From: Flagellimonas profundi | GTDB taxonomy: Bacteria; Bacteroidota; Bacteroidia; Flavobacteriales; Flavobacteriaceae | Reading direction: 5' to 3' | NCBI RefSeq assembly: GCF_017313275.1 | Contig: NZ_JAFLNM010000002.1 | Span: 730,455-794,454, forward strand | DNA length: 64,000 nucleotides | In this document: positions 36,148 through 44,811 of the stretch, piece by piece | Layout: each line of letters starts with the position of its first letter | Position numbering within the stretch: position 1 is the first letter of the stretch | Program-made: the position numbers and the translations under genes | Notes under the pieces: generated by a model | The model's database searches: none | What the model saw: the letters and a program-made list of their open reading frames with translations, nothing else | What the model was told of the DNA's origin: nothing

Positions 36148-36221
36148 CGGTCTGGACGGGACTCGAACCCGCGACCCCCTGCGTGACAGGCAGGTATTCT
36201 AACCAACTGAACTACCAGACC
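36148..36221 (-). tRNA. tRNA-Asp (anticodon GTC)
   Basis: A 74-nt cloverleaf on the minus strand. Acceptor GGTCTGG (36221-36215) with CCAGACC (36155-36149) and discriminator G; anticodon stem CCTGC/GCAGG around loop CTGTCAC with GTC at 36187-36185; T arm GCGGG-TTCGAGT-CCCGT. No encoded CCA. Its 3' 44 nt are duplicated at 34561-34604, so it is the integration target restored by the element. Confidence 0.95.
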
Positions 36222-36346
36222 AATGATTTTATCTTTGTTAGACTCCGACAACAGTCGGATTCAAATCTTGTTCAATGCTTTTTTAAAGCGAGTGCAAATA
36301 TACATTCTCATTTCGGATATGGCAAAACATTTTTTTAAAAAAATGA

Positions 36347-37276
36347 TCAACCAAATTTTTGTCTCTCGATCATAAAGGAATTCAGCACTTGGGAGAAGTC
36401 CGAGCGAACATCTACCCCCACATATTTTATTTGGTACTGTGCGCATTTCAGTTTTAGGTCATTCTGATATTCCAATACTTTTTGCGAATATGCTTTCTTG
36501 ATGGAATCAGCATACAAATCTATCTGTTCACCTGTTTCCACATCCACAAAACGTTTGGGTGTATCATCAAACTCAAAATAGAGCTCATGCTCTTTGTCCA
36601 AGAGGTGGAAAAGTACCACGGAATGTTTGTTGTATTTGAGATGACGCAAGGCTTCGAAGAGTTTATCCTCTTCAGTTTCCGTTTGGAACATATCGGTAAA
36701 TAAAAAGATCAAGCTTCTTCGATGGATTTTCTCGGCAATTTGATGTAGAAACGTGTAGGTTTTGGTCTCCTTTGTTTTAGGTGTATGCGAAGCCACTTCG
36801 TTCAGTTTGGAATACAACATTTGATAATGACGTTCGCTGTTCTTCTCCGAAGCATGGAAGTCATATGTATTGGAATAGATGCTAAGCCCTACCGCATCCC
36901 GTTGTTTTTTTAAAACCTGCATCAAGGCAGCAATGGAAAGCACCCCAAAACCAATTTTGTTGAGGTTGTCCAAGGAATATTCCTTCACTTCCGGATAATA
37001 CATGGAGGCCGAGTTGTCCAAGATCATGTGACAGCGCAGGTTGGTCTCATCCTCAAAACGTTTGGTGTACAAACGGTCCGTTCGGGCAAAAAGCTTCCAG
37101 TCAATATGTTTGGTGCTCTGTCCGGGATTGTAAATTTTGTGTTCGGCAAACTCCGCCGAGAAGCCATGGAACGGACTTTTGTGTATACCACTGATAAATC
37201 CCTCCACAATTTGGTGGGCCAAAAGCTCCAAATTTTGGAAGAGGGTCGCTCTGCTAAGTTCCGATCTTACGTCCAT
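36347..37276 (-). CDS. DUF58 domain protein (VWA-like)
   Basis: 309 residues. The central DUF58 block, HKIYNPGQSTKHIDWKLFARTDRLYTKRFEDE at about 46-77 (consensus R-x-Y-x-x-G-D-x-x-R-x-I-D-W), is followed by a von Willebrand A-like fold with a MIDAS-type motif LDNSASM at about 86-92 and FLFTDMFQTE at about 190-199. DUF58 proteins usually pair with MoxR ATPases in chaperone or metal-insertion complexes. No MoxR gene is next door, so this copy may act with a distant one. 36222-36346 downstream holds only a short inverted repeat TCCGAC-AACA-GTCGGA (36244-36259). A terminator lies between it and trxA upstream. Confidence 0.88.
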   Translation of the reverse strand: MDVRSELSRATLFQNLELLAHQIVEGFISGIHKSPFHGFSAEFAEHKIYNPGQSTKHIDWKLFARTDRLYTKRFEDETNLRCHMILDNSASMYYPEVKEYSLDNLNKIGFGVLSIAALMQVLKKQRDAVGLSIYSNTYDFHASEKNSERHYQMLYSKLNEVASHTPKTKETKTYTFLHQIAEKIHRRSLIFLFTDMFQTETEEDKLFEALRHLKYNKHSVVLFHLLDKEHELYFEFDDTPKRFVDVETGEQIDLYADSIKKAYSQKVLEYQNDLKLKCAQYQIKYVGVDVRSDFSQVLNSFMIERQKFG

Positions 37277-37303
37277 AACTGATTTCTTCGGACAAGATAA
37301 AAT

Positions 37304-37336
37304 AAAAAAGGCTTGGCATTTGCCAAACCTTTTTTA
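37304..37336 (-). terminator. Terminator of trxA (bidirectional type)
   Basis: AAAAAAGG-C-TTGGCA pairs with TGCCAA-A-CCTTTTTT, with one internal mismatch, and A/T runs form both ends. It is 23 nt after the trxA stop. Confidence 0.85.
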
Positions 37337-37358
37337 AAATCTAATTCCAAAATTCGTT

Positions 37359-37676
37359 TTACAGTGCAGCATCAATTGCATCTGTATAGGTTTTTTTAGG
37401 GGATACACCCACTTGACGGTTAACTACCTCACCATCTTTAAAAACCAAAACAGTAGGGATGTTACGTACACCGTATTTGGCGGCAAACTGCTGGTTGGCG
37501 TCTACATCAACCTTACCAACAACGGCTTTGCCATCGTATTCTTGTCCTACTTCTTCAATGATCGGACCTACCATTCTGCAAGGCCCGCACCATGCTGCCC
37601 AAAAATCTACTAGGACAGGCTTGTCACTTTTTAAAACTACTTCGTCAAAAGTTGCATCTGTTATTTCTAGTGCCAT
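37359..37676 (-). CDS. trxA: Thioredoxin
   Basis: 105 residues, full thioredoxin fold with redox motif W-C-G-P-C (C30 and C33), the buried D24 in VLVDFWAAW, and the cis-proline loop RNIPTVLVFKDG at about 73-84. Cytoplasmic disulfide reductant, which among other roles recycles ribonucleotide reductase. Single-gene unit with its own promoter and terminator, between dnaE and the DUF58 gene. Confidence 0.97.
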   Translation of the reverse strand: MALEITDATFDEVVLKSDKPVLVDFWAAWCGPCRMVGPIIEEVGQEYDGKAVVGKVDVDANQQFAAKYGVRNIPTVLVFKDGEVVNRQVGVSPKKTYTDAIDAAL

Positions 37677-37697
37677 CTTATTTATTTTAATATTTTA

Positions 37698-37705
37698 CAA
37701 AGTTA
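37698..37705 (-). promoter_or_regulatory. -7 promoter element of trxA
   Basis: Minus-strand TAACTTTG matches TAnnTTTG, 21 nt before the trxA ATG. No clear -33 element. Confidence 0.5.
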
Positions 37706-37778
37706 GTCAAATAATGCCCATGTAACTTACATTCAGCATATTCGTTTTAATTATTGTACCATTGACAATAATTATGGT

Positions 37779-40700
37779 CTAATTTAATTTATAATGGATT
37801 TCATTCGCTTCCAGTTCGGAAAGTAACTCACTGTTTATCTTCACCTTCTGTTTTCGGCTCGATAGTTTGAGTTTGATTTCCTCCTGCATCTCATAAATTA
37901 CAAAACTTATGGGATGATCGCCTTTATGTAATGTTAAAGTGTCCTTCAAGGTTTGGATACGCTTTTCTTGCAGCCTATCTATGTTCAGTTTGATGGTCAG
38001 CTTTTTCGCAAAGGCATCCATCACATCCTGAAGCTGCTTAAAGTCGTTGAACTGAAGCCGTGGGTCTCCTTTTTTGCCCGTATCGCGGTTTACCCAGCCT
38101 TCTCGCACAAATGCCCTAACGTGTACAAAGGAGTTGATCATTAAAAAATGACGGAACTTCAGGTATTCTTCACCAAAGATTCTTAGCTCGTAGGATTCAT
38201 TATAATCTTCCAAGGTGAACAACCCCCAACCTTTGCCGTTTTTGGATACCCGGTGCTGAACATCGGTAATTACACCGGCGACCGTAAGTTCCCTGTTCAC
38301 AAATTCTTCCAAACGGGAGAAATCGCTTACCGTATTCTTACAAAACGCTTTTATCTCTTTTTTGAAATCATCCAGTGGGTGGCCCGAAATGTAAATACCT
38401 ACCACCTCCTTCTCACGACGCAGCTTTTCCATGGTTCCCCATTCCTCACAAGGGGGCACGATCGGCTCTGGGATCTGAACCTCGCTCGCCTCGCCAAAAA
38501 GGCTTACCTGTGATGAGTTTTGATTTTCCTGGAACTTGGAACCATACTTAACGGCTTTTTCCAAAAAGGTTATGCCATCGCCCTCATCATGAAAATATTG
38601 TGCACGGTGGGTATCGCCGAATGAGTCAAATCCACCTGCCAGTGCCAAGTTTTCAAAGGCTTTTTTGTTAGCAGCACGTAAATCCACACGTTTGGCCAGG
38701 TCAAAGATGGATTTGTAAGGCCCGTTTTCTTTTCGGTTTTCTACAATGGTCTCCACAGCGGAGCGACCTACTCCTTTAATGGCTCCCATTCCAAAACGTA
38801 CCGCATTGTCCTTGTTCACGGCAAATTTGTAGTAGGATTCATTGACATCGGGTCCCAATACTTCCAACCCCATTCGTTTACATTCCTCCATAAAAAAGGT
38901 GACCTGCTTAATATCGTTCATGTTGTTGGACAACACGGCAGCCATATATTCAGCAGGGTAATGGGCCTTTAAATAAGCCGTTTGGTAAGCGATATAGGCA
39001 TAACAGGTAGAGTGACTCTTATTGAAGGCATAGGAGGCGAAAGCTTCCCAATCCTTCCAGATTTTTTCAAGTATATCACGTGGATGCCCGTTTTTCTCTC
39101 CACCATCCAAAAACTGTGGCTTTAATTTTTCCAGTAGGGCAAAAATCTTTTTACCCATGGCTTTACGCAGCACATCCGCGTCACCCTTGGAGAACCCTGC
39201 CAGTTTTTGGGAGAGCAGCATCACCTGCTCTTGGTATACGGTGATCCCATAGGTCTCCTGCAGGTATTCTTCCATTTCTGGAAGGTCGTAGGTAATCTCC
39301 TCTTCCCCGTGCTTACGGGCGATAAAACTTGGGATGTATTCCATTGGCCCAGGTCTGTACAGGGCGTTCATGGCGATAAGGTCATCAAAAACCGTGGGTT
39401 TTAAGGTTTTCATGTGCTTCTGCATCCCTGGTGATTCGTACTGGAATATTCCTACCGTATCCCCTCGTTGGAAAAGCTCGTATGTTTTTTCGTCATCCAA
39501 TGGAAAATCATCGGGCACCAAATCTATTCCTGTTCTTGCCTTAACAATTTTGACCGTGTCCTTGATCAGGGTCAAGGTTTTCAGTCCCAAGAAATCCATT
39601 TTCAGCAGTCCGGCACTCTCCACTACGGAGTTGTCGAACTGGGTAACGTAGAGGTCGGAATCCTTGGCAACGGATACGGGAACGAAGTTGGTAATGTCGT
39701 CTGGGGTAATGATTACCCCACAGGCGTGGATTCCCGTATTTCGCAACGAACCTTCGAGAACGCGGGCCATTTTAACGGTTTGTCCTTCCAGGTCGTCCGT
39801 TTCCGCAATATTGAGAAGTTCATGTACCTTTTCCAGTTCATCGGAACGGAACTTCTTCTTTAAGTCGGCCTCGTCGATCCCAAATATTTTGTTCAGCTTG
39901 GACATGTTCGGAATCAACTTGGCAATACGGTCGGCATCGCCCAGTGGCAAATCCAGAACACGGGCAGTGTCCCGAATGGACGATTTGGCCGCCATGGTAC
40001 CATACGTAATGATTTGCGCCACTTGGTTTGCCCCGTACTTATTGATCACGTAGTCCATCACACGGCTACGGCCCTCGTCATCAAAATCAATATCGATATC
40101 GGGCATGGATACCCTGTCCGGATTCAGGAACCGCTCAAAAAGCAGGTCGTACTTCATGGGATCGATGTTGGTGATCGTCAAACAATACGCTACCACCGAA
40201 CCAGCAGCGGAGCCACGGCCAGGTCCTACGGACACATCCATATTCCGTGCTTCGCGGATAAAGTCCTCAACAATCAGAAAGTATCCCGGATACCCTGAGT
40301 TTTTAATAATCTCCAGCTCAAAATCTATACGCTCCCTAATTTCATCCGTGAGCTCACCATATCGTTTTTCGGCCCCTTTATAGGTAATATGTCGCAAGTA
40401 GGCATTTTCACCCCTGTTACCACCATCCACTTCATCTTCTGGATCCTTGAATTCTTCTGGAATACTGAATTTGGGCAGTAAAATATCACTGGCAAGGTCG
40501 TAGGGCTCAATTTTGTCCACGATTTCCTTAATGTTCAAAATGGCCTCGGGCAGATCCTTGAAGAGTTCCTTCATTTCGTCGGACGACTTAAAGTAGTACT
40601 CTTGGTTGGGCAGACCGTATCGGTAGCCCCGCCCTCGGCCAATGGGTGTGGATTGTTTTTCCCCGTCCTTTACGCACAATAAAATGTCGTGTGCCTCGGC

Positions 40701-42164
40701 ATCTTTTTTATCACAGTAATAGGTGTTGTTGGTGGCGACAAGTTTAACGTTGTGCTCTTTTGCCATTCGCACCAAAACCTGGTTTACACGATCTTCGTCC
40801 TCTTGGCCGTGACGCATTATCTCGATGTAAAAATCGTCTCCAAATTGTTCTTTCCACCACAAAAGTGCCTCTTCCGCCTGGTTTTCGCCAACGTTCAGGA
40901 TTTTATTGGGGACTTCACCATATAGGTTTCCCGTGAGGGCGATCACATCTTCCTTGTATTGTTCAATTACCTTTTTGTCGATTCTTGGTACGTAGTAAAA
41001 TCCATTGGTGTAGGCTATGGATGACATTTTGGCCAAGTTATGGTACCCCTTTTTGTTCTTGGCCAGGAGCACAATTTGATGCCCGTAGTCCTTTACGTTT
41101 TTATTGGTGTGGTCCTCACAGACAAAAAATTCGCAACCCACGATCGGGGTAATCTCTTTCTCGGTAGGCTGTTCGCCATTGGCGACAAGCTCTTCGTTTT
41201 TGGCCTTTACCGCTTTGTTGTGGCCCATAACTTCTTTCACAAAGTGAAAAGCACCCATCATATTGGCGTGGTCGGTTAGGGCGACCGCGGGCATACCGTG
41301 GTTGGCAGTGGCCTTGATCAAATCTTTTATGTTGATGGTGGACTGAAGTACCGAAAACTGGGAGTGGTTGTGTAGGTGTACAAAAGACTCATCTTCCAAG
41401 GTTTCCACATTCTCTTGGATTTCCTCGTCGGAAACCCCACCAGTATCTTCTGCCCAAAGGGCATCGGCTATTTCTTTTGATGCAGCCTTTAGGTTGATGT
41501 GCTTTAACCCGATGAGTTCTATTTCTTGCGGGTTGGCTTCTGAAAAGCGCTCAAAATAATCGGGCTGAACATCCAGTTCCTGATAGGAATACTGCTTTTT
41601 ACGGACCAATTCCAAAAAACAGCGTGTTGTGGCTTCCACATCGGCCGTTGCGTTGTGCGCTTCGGCAAAAGGCTCGCCGAACAAGAACTCGTGGAGTTCT
41701 GTTAATGTGGGCAATTTAAATTTACCACCACGACCTCCGGGAATTTTACAAAGTTCCGCGGTATGCTCGGTACAGGTGTCGAGCACGGGTAGTTCCGTCA
41801 ATGGGCTTTCCACGCCACTACGGTGGAATTCGCATCCCATAATGTTGATGTCGAATCCCACATTTTGGCCCACTACAAATTTGGTTTGCTCTAAAGCCTT
41901 GTTGAAAGCTTCCAAAACTTCGTTCAGTGGCACCCCTTTTTCTTCCGCCAATGCCGTGGATATGCCGTGTATCTGTTCCGACTCGTACGGAATATTAAAC
42001 CCTTCGGGTTGTACCAAAAAATCTTGGTGCTCTATTAGATTACCGAGTTCGTCGTGCAGCTGCCATGCTATCTGAACGCATCTTGGCCAGTTGTCGGTAT
42101 CGGTAATGGGAGCATCCCAGCGTTTGGGCAAACCAGTGGTTTCCGTATCAAAAATCAAATACAT
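37779..42164 (-). CDS. dnaE: DNA polymerase III alpha subunit with N-terminal 3'-5' exonuclease domain
   Basis: Main replicative polymerase, 1461 residues. Residues 1-185 are a DEDDh proofreading exonuclease (FDTETTGLP with D6 and E8, then EAHNATADVEA with its late His and Asp), fused in cis as known for Bacteroidota DnaE. The PHP domain starts near 262 (FVHLHNHSQFSVLQS, ALTDHANMMGAFHF). The polymerase active site is MPDIDIDFDDEGR, preceded by VGPGRGSAAGSVVAYCL; then finger motifs (GIHACGVIITP, FQYESPGMQ), helix-hairpin-helix, and an OB-fold near the C-terminus (LTVAGVITDVQHRVSKNGK). Fusion of the exonuclease gives obligatory 1:1 proofreading. It stands apart from the error-prone paralogue at 49.6 kb. 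Confidence 0.96.
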   Translation of the reverse strand: MYLIFDTETTGLPKRWDAPITDTDNWPRCVQIAWQLHDELGNLIEHQDFLVQPEGFNIPYESEQIHGISTALAEEKGVPLNEVLEAFNKALEQTKFVVGQNVGFDINIMGCEFHRSGVESPLTELPVLDTCTEHTAELCKIPGGRGGKFKLPTLTELHEFLFGEPFAEAHNATADVEATTRCFLELVRKKQYSYQELDVQPDYFERFSEANPQEIELIGLKHINLKAASKEIADALWAEDTGGVSDEEIQENVETLEDESFVHLHNHSQFSVLQSTINIKDLIKATANHGMPAVALTDHANMMGAFHFVKEVMGHNKAVKAKNEELVANGEQPTEKEITPIVGCEFFVCEDHTNKNVKDYGHQIVLLAKNKKGYHNLAKMSSIAYTNGFYYVPRIDKKVIEQYKEDVIALTGNLYGEVPNKILNVGENQAEEALLWWKEQFGDDFYIEIMRHGQEDEDRVNQVLVRMAKEHNVKLVATNNTYYCDKKDAEAHDILLCVKDGEKQSTPIGRGRGYRYGLPNQEYYFKSSDEMKELFKDLPEAILNIKEIVDKIEPYDLASDILLPKFSIPEEFKDPEDEVDGGNRGENAYLRHITYKGAEKRYGELTDEIRERIDFELEIIKNSGYPGYFLIVEDFIREARNMDVSVGPGRGSAAGSVVAYCLTITNIDPMKYDLLFERFLNPDRVSMPDIDIDFDDEGRSRVMDYVINKYGANQVAQIITYGTMAAKSSIRDTARVLDLPLGDADRIAKLIPNMSKLNKIFGIDEADLKKKFRSDELEKVHELLNIAETDDLEGQTVKMARVLEGSLRNTGIHACGVIITPDDITNFVPVSVAKDSDLYVTQFDNSVVESAGLLKMDFLGLKTLTLIKDTVKIVKARTGIDLVPDDFPLDDEKTYELFQRGDTVGIFQYESPGMQKHMKTLKPTVFDDLIAMNALYRPGPMEYIPSFIARKHGEEEITYDLPEMEEYLQETYGITVYQEQVMLLSQKLAGFSKGDADVLRKAMGKKIFALLEKLKPQFLDGGEKNGHPRDILEKIWKDWEAFASYAFNKSHSTCYAYIAYQTAYLKAHYPAEYMAAVLSNNMNDIKQVTFFMEECKRMGLEVLGPDVNESYYKFAVNKDNAVRFGMGAIKGVGRSAVETIVENRKENGPYKSIFDLAKRVDLRAANKKAFENLALAGGFDSFGDTHRAQYFHDEGDGITFLEKAVKYGSKFQENQNSSQVSLFGEASEVQIPEPIVPPCEEWGTMEKLRREKEVVGIYISGHPLDDFKKEIKAFCKNTVSDFSRLEEFVNRELTVAGVITDVQHRVSKNGKGWGLFTLEDYNESYELRIFGEEYLKFRHFLMINSFVHVRAFVREGWVNRDTGKKGDPRLQFNDFKQLQDVMDAFAKKLTIKLNIDRLQEKRIQTLKDTLTLHKGDHPISFVIYEMQEEIKLKLSSRKQKVKINSELLSELEANEIHYKLN

Positions 42165-42253
42165 AGGCTATCTGTCTCGGTCAAAAAAAGAATAGATAAA
42201 AGTACGGAAGAAGATAGATTTGGTAAAAAAGAGTTTTGAGGAGTTATCAACTA

Positions 42254-42282
42254 AAAAAAGCCGGGAATAAATCCCAGCTTTT
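42254..42282 (-). terminator. Terminator of the DUF2383 gene
   Basis: AAAAAGCCGGGA pairs with TCCCAGCTTTTT (one mismatch) over ATAAA, with A/T runs both sides. It lies 31 nt after the stop at 42313. Confidence 0.8.
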
Positions 42283-42312
42283 TCTTCTGCTTGTATCTAG
42301 TGACTTTTGGAA

Positions 42313-42768
42313 TTACGATACTGCTGTTTCGAATATGTTTGCTGTCTCCAAGGTTTCCCTGATGGCATTTCTATGTTTCATCAATAGGCTTTCCGTGGAT
42401 GGTGGCAACACAAAATCCTTATCGTGCAATATATCGTTGTAAGTGGCGATAGCTTCTTTTTCGCCTCGGTGCACTTCTTCCAACATGGCTTCTTCATTGT
42501 TGGTGGTGAACAGCGATTTAAAATCTATCCAAGATCTGTGTAAGGTTCCTTTGGTACTTCCTCCTTTTTCTGGAGTTTGTCCAAAAGACATAATCTCAGC
42601 TTTTAATTCTTGGCCAAAATTGTATCTTTTCTTGGCGCTGTCCATAAAGAATTGCTTAATGGTTTTATTGTCCACCTTTTCAGCTGCTTGTTTAAATCCT
42701 TTTTCAGCATCATAGGTTCTTTCCAAAAGTTCGTTCAATTTGTTCGACATTTCTACAGTGTACTTCAT
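42313..42768 (-). CDS. DUF2383 / PA2169-type four-helix ferritin-like protein
   Basis: 151 residues, all-helical. Two ferritin-like pairs: LNELLERTYDAEKGFKQAAE at about 12-31 and EEAMLEEVHRGEKEAIATYND at about 91-111, with the E-x-x-Y/H and E-x-x-H-R-G-E signature of the DUF2383/PA2169 family. Members are abundant under stress or starvation; catalysis has not been shown and metal binding is plausible. Own terminator downstream. Upstream, 264 nt separate it from divergent rpsP, and a shared regulatory region is possible. Confidence 0.85.
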   Translation of the reverse strand: MKYTVEMSNKLNELLERTYDAEKGFKQAAEKVDNKTIKQFFMDSAKKRYNFGQELKAEIMSFGQTPEKGGSTKGTLHRSWIDFKSLFTTNNEEAMLEEVHRGEKEAIATYNDILHDKDFVLPPSTESLLMKHRNAIRETLETANIFETAVS

Positions 42769-42954
42769 AATCTCTCTTCATTTTATCGGTTCATGGCCAT
42801 CGACTCTCGATGACATTCAATTACAAGATAAGGTTAAAATACAGAATACCAAATAGTTGCGATGGTTTATAATAGGTTTAACGGGATAGGGTCCAGTTGT
42901 TAAAGGCATTTAACTTTTTTTACTGAAAACACTGTCCTATAAACAAATAAGTGT

Positions 42955-42962
42955 ATATTTGC
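42955..42962 (+). promoter_or_regulatory. -7 promoter element of rpsP-rimM
   Basis: TATATTTG matches TAnnTTTG, 70 nt before the rpsP ATG. No exact -33 TTTG. The leader between has no obvious hairpin. Confidence 0.5.
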
Positions 42963-43032
42963 ACCCGCTTTACAGATAAGCGATTAAAAAGAATTAATAA
43001 TCAGGGTCGGGCACCCTACAAATTAATGTGAT

Positions 43033-43611
43033 ATGCCAGTTAAAATTAGACTTCAAAGACACGGTAAAAAAGGTAAACCATTTTATTGGGTAGTCGCTGC
43101 AGATGTTAGAGCGAAAAGAGATGGTAAATTTTTGGAAAAATTGGGAACTTATAACCCAAATACCAATCCAGCTACGATCAATCTTGATATTGATGGTTCC
43201 GTAAAATGGTTGCAAAACGGTGCACAACCAACTGATACAGCCAGAGCTATTCTTTCTTACAAAGGTGTGATGATGAAGCACCACCTTGCAGTAGGTGTTC
43301 GTAAAGGAGCAATGACGGAAGAGCAAGCCGAGGAAAAATTCAAAGCTTGGTTGGAAGAGAAAGAACAAAAAATCCAAGCTAAAAAAGATGGTTTGAGCAA
43401 AGCTGAAGCTGAAGCTAGGGCCAAAGCATTGGAAGCAGAAAAAGAAGTAAGCGAAAAGAGAGCTGCTGCTGCGCTACCTGAAGAGGAAGTAGCAGAGGAA
43501 GCTGCCGAAGAAACTGCTGAGGCTGCAACCGAGGAAACTACTGCGGAAGCTGAAGCACCTGCCGAAGAGGCTCCTGCTGCCGAAGAAGAAGCTGCTAAAG
43601 AAGAAGAATAG
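43033..43611 (+). CDS. rpsP: 30S ribosomal protein bS16 with long acidic C-terminal tail
   Basis: Residues 1-95 or so are canonical bS16 (MPVKIRLQRHGKKGKPFYWVV start, LGTYNPNTNP, WLQNGAQPTDTARAIL). Beyond it a coiled Lys/Glu helix (EEQAEEKFKAWLEEKEQK) leads into an Ala/Glu-rich tail of about 60 residues with very low complexity. Total 192 residues against about 82 in E. coli; such tails are usual in flavobacteria and their role is unknown. The first gene of rpsP-rimM, with 12 nt between genes that contain a Shine-Dalgarno for rimM. Confidence 0.96.
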   Translation: MPVKIRLQRHGKKGKPFYWVVAADVRAKRDGKFLEKLGTYNPNTNPATINLDIDGSVKWLQNGAQPTDTARAILSYKGVMMKHHLAVGVRKGAMTEEQAEEKFKAWLEEKEQKIQAKKDGLSKAEAEARAKALEAEKEVSEKRAAAALPEEEVAEEAAEETAEAATEETTAEAEAPAEEAPAAEEEAAKEEE

Positions 43612-43620
43612 AAAAGGAGG
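43612..43620 (+). promoter_or_regulatory. Perfect Shine-Dalgarno sequence in front of rimM
   Basis: AAAAGGAGG directly follows the rpsP stop codon and ends 3 nt before the rimM ATG. It is complementary to the CCUCC core of 16S rRNA. I found no comparable sequence before the other genes of this window, in line with the general loss of Shine-Dalgarno use in Bacteroidota. Confidence 0.7.
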
Positions 43621-43623
43621 ACG

Positions 43624-44151
43624 ATGCGCAAGGAAGACTGTTTCTACCTGGGCAAAGTCGTTTCAAAATATAGCTTTAAGGGCGAGGTGTTGGTTAAATT
43701 GGACACCGACGAGCCCGATATCTACGAAAATATGGAATCAGTGCTTGTTTCTTTGGGAAACAACCTGGTTCCATTTTTTATTGATAGGTGCCGTTTGCAT
43801 AAATCCAACTTGCTCCGCATCGATTTTGAAGAGGTAAAGGACGAATCTTCCGCTGATAAGATTATCGGCTCCGAACTATACCTTCCCTTGACCATGTTGC
43901 CCCCACTTACAGGAAATAAATTCTATTACCATGAGGTGATCGGATTTACCGTTATGGATGAGGTGCACGGTGATATTGGTATCGTGGAATCCGTGAACGA
44001 TAGTGCTTCACAAGATCTGTTCGAAATAAAGAAAGGGGACAAGGAGTTATTGATTCCCGTAAGTGATGATATTATTACCAAAGTCGACCGGGAGAATAAG
44101 ACCATCCACGTAAAAACACCAGAAGGCTTGGTGAACCTTTATTTAAGTTGA
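43624..44151 (+). CDS. rimM: 16S rRNA processing / 30S maturation factor RimM
   Basis: 175 residues. N-terminal RimM barrel: FYLGKVVSKYSFKGEVLVKL at about 7-26 (consensus GxIxxxxGxxGEV). C-terminal PRC barrel: GFTVMDEVHGDIGIVESV at about 107-124 and LLIPVSDDIITKVD. It binds uS19 and helps mature the 30S head. It follows rpsP at 12 nt, the conserved rpsP-rimM arrangement. Unusually for this phylum it has a full Shine-Dalgarno. It is followed by a terminator; trmD and rplS, which follow in many bacteria, are not here. Confidence 0.95.
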   Translation: MRKEDCFYLGKVVSKYSFKGEVLVKLDTDEPDIYENMESVLVSLGNNLVPFFIDRCRLHKSNLLRIDFEEVKDESSADKIIGSELYLPLTMLPPLTGNKFYYHEVIGFTVMDEVHGDIGIVESVNDSASQDLFEIKKGDKELLIPVSDDIITKVDRENKTIHVKTPEGLVNLYLS

Positions 44152-44154
44152 GGT

Positions 44155-44186
44155 AAAAAAAAGGAGGCAATAGTACCTCCTCTTTT
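44155..44186 (+). terminator. Terminator of rpsP-rimM
   Basis: GGAGG (44163-44167) pairs with CCTCC (44176-44180), extendable by flanking A/T, then TCTTTT. It lies just after the rimM stop. Confidence 0.65.
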
Positions 44187-44295
44187 AACTCATAAGACCC
44201 CACGAAACTTAACTTTTTCCACTTACTCAATCTAGGTAAAATCCTAAGATGTGTCAATGGAATTACCGATGTGATTACACATGTGTTTAGCTTGT

Positions 44296-44811
44296 TTAAA
44301 AGTGAAAAACAAAGCCGATTAATGCTTGAAAAGCGCTATCTGATTGGTTTTTGTCAAAGGTCGCATTATAACGTAAAGTAGGTTCGATGCTCACATTGTT
44401 TGCAACGAACAAAGCGTAGCCTGCTTGTATTCCAAGCCAGCTACTGGTTCCATACCCATCAGAACTTATGCCTGTATAATCCAATCCAAGTGGTATTTTA
44501 TCAATTACATAGTATTTTAATCCGGCCTTATAACTAAATGTCCCCACAATATCTCCACCAGAGTAACCTAGACCTACTTTAATAGCCAGATTATCAGCTA
44601 CAAAATAGCCTCCTTCCGTTCCTACTGAATATATTGTGTAACCATCTGCCGAGGTTAACGAAAATGCAGTGCTGCCTGTGCTCCAAGAGCCTGTATTAGC
44701 TTCAATGATCCAGCTTCCTTTTTTTAAGGGGTTTGAGTTTGAATCACTTTGTGCATAAGTTGTGATTCCAGCAAAAATGAATAAGGCAAAAAGGATTTTC
44801 TTCATAATCAT
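44296..44811 (-). CDS. Small outer membrane beta-barrel protein
   Basis: 171 residues. Signal peptide (KKILFALFIFAGITTYAQS). The mature part is an eight-strand-like barrel: WIIEANTGSW, GGYFVADNLAIKVGLGYSGG, LKYYVIDKIPLGLDY, and a final strand FQALIGFVFHF ending in Phe, the assembly signal. It resembles OmpW/OprF-type or porin-family small barrels of Bacteroidota with no assigned function. Between two convergent or divergent neighbours, transcribed alone. A second ATG at residue 3 gives an equally good signal peptide. Confidence 0.8.
   Translation of the reverse strand: MIMKKILFALFIFAGITTYAQSDSNSNPLKKGSWIIEANTGSWSTGSTAFSLTSADGYTIYSVGTEGGYFVADNLAIKVGLGYSGGDIVGTFSYKAGLKYYVIDKIPLGLDYTGISSDGYGTSSWLGIQAGYALFVANNVSIEPTLRYNATFDKNQSDSAFQALIGFVFHF

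Larger units (their letters stand above)
34561..36191. mobile_element. Small tRNA-Asp-integrated element carrying one protease gene, no integrase
   Basis: A 45-bp perfect direct repeat (34560-34604 and 36147-36191) equals the 3' part of tRNA-Asp from the anticodon stem to the discriminator base. The right copy is part of an intact tRNA; the left copy is only the 3' half. This is the footprint of a tyrosine integrase inserting at a tRNA 3' end. One full unit is 1587 bp. Inside are one AT-rich protease gene and 11-bp iterons near both ends. There is no integrase, replication or transfer gene, so it is either non-autonomous or a deletion remnant. Confidence 0.8.
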
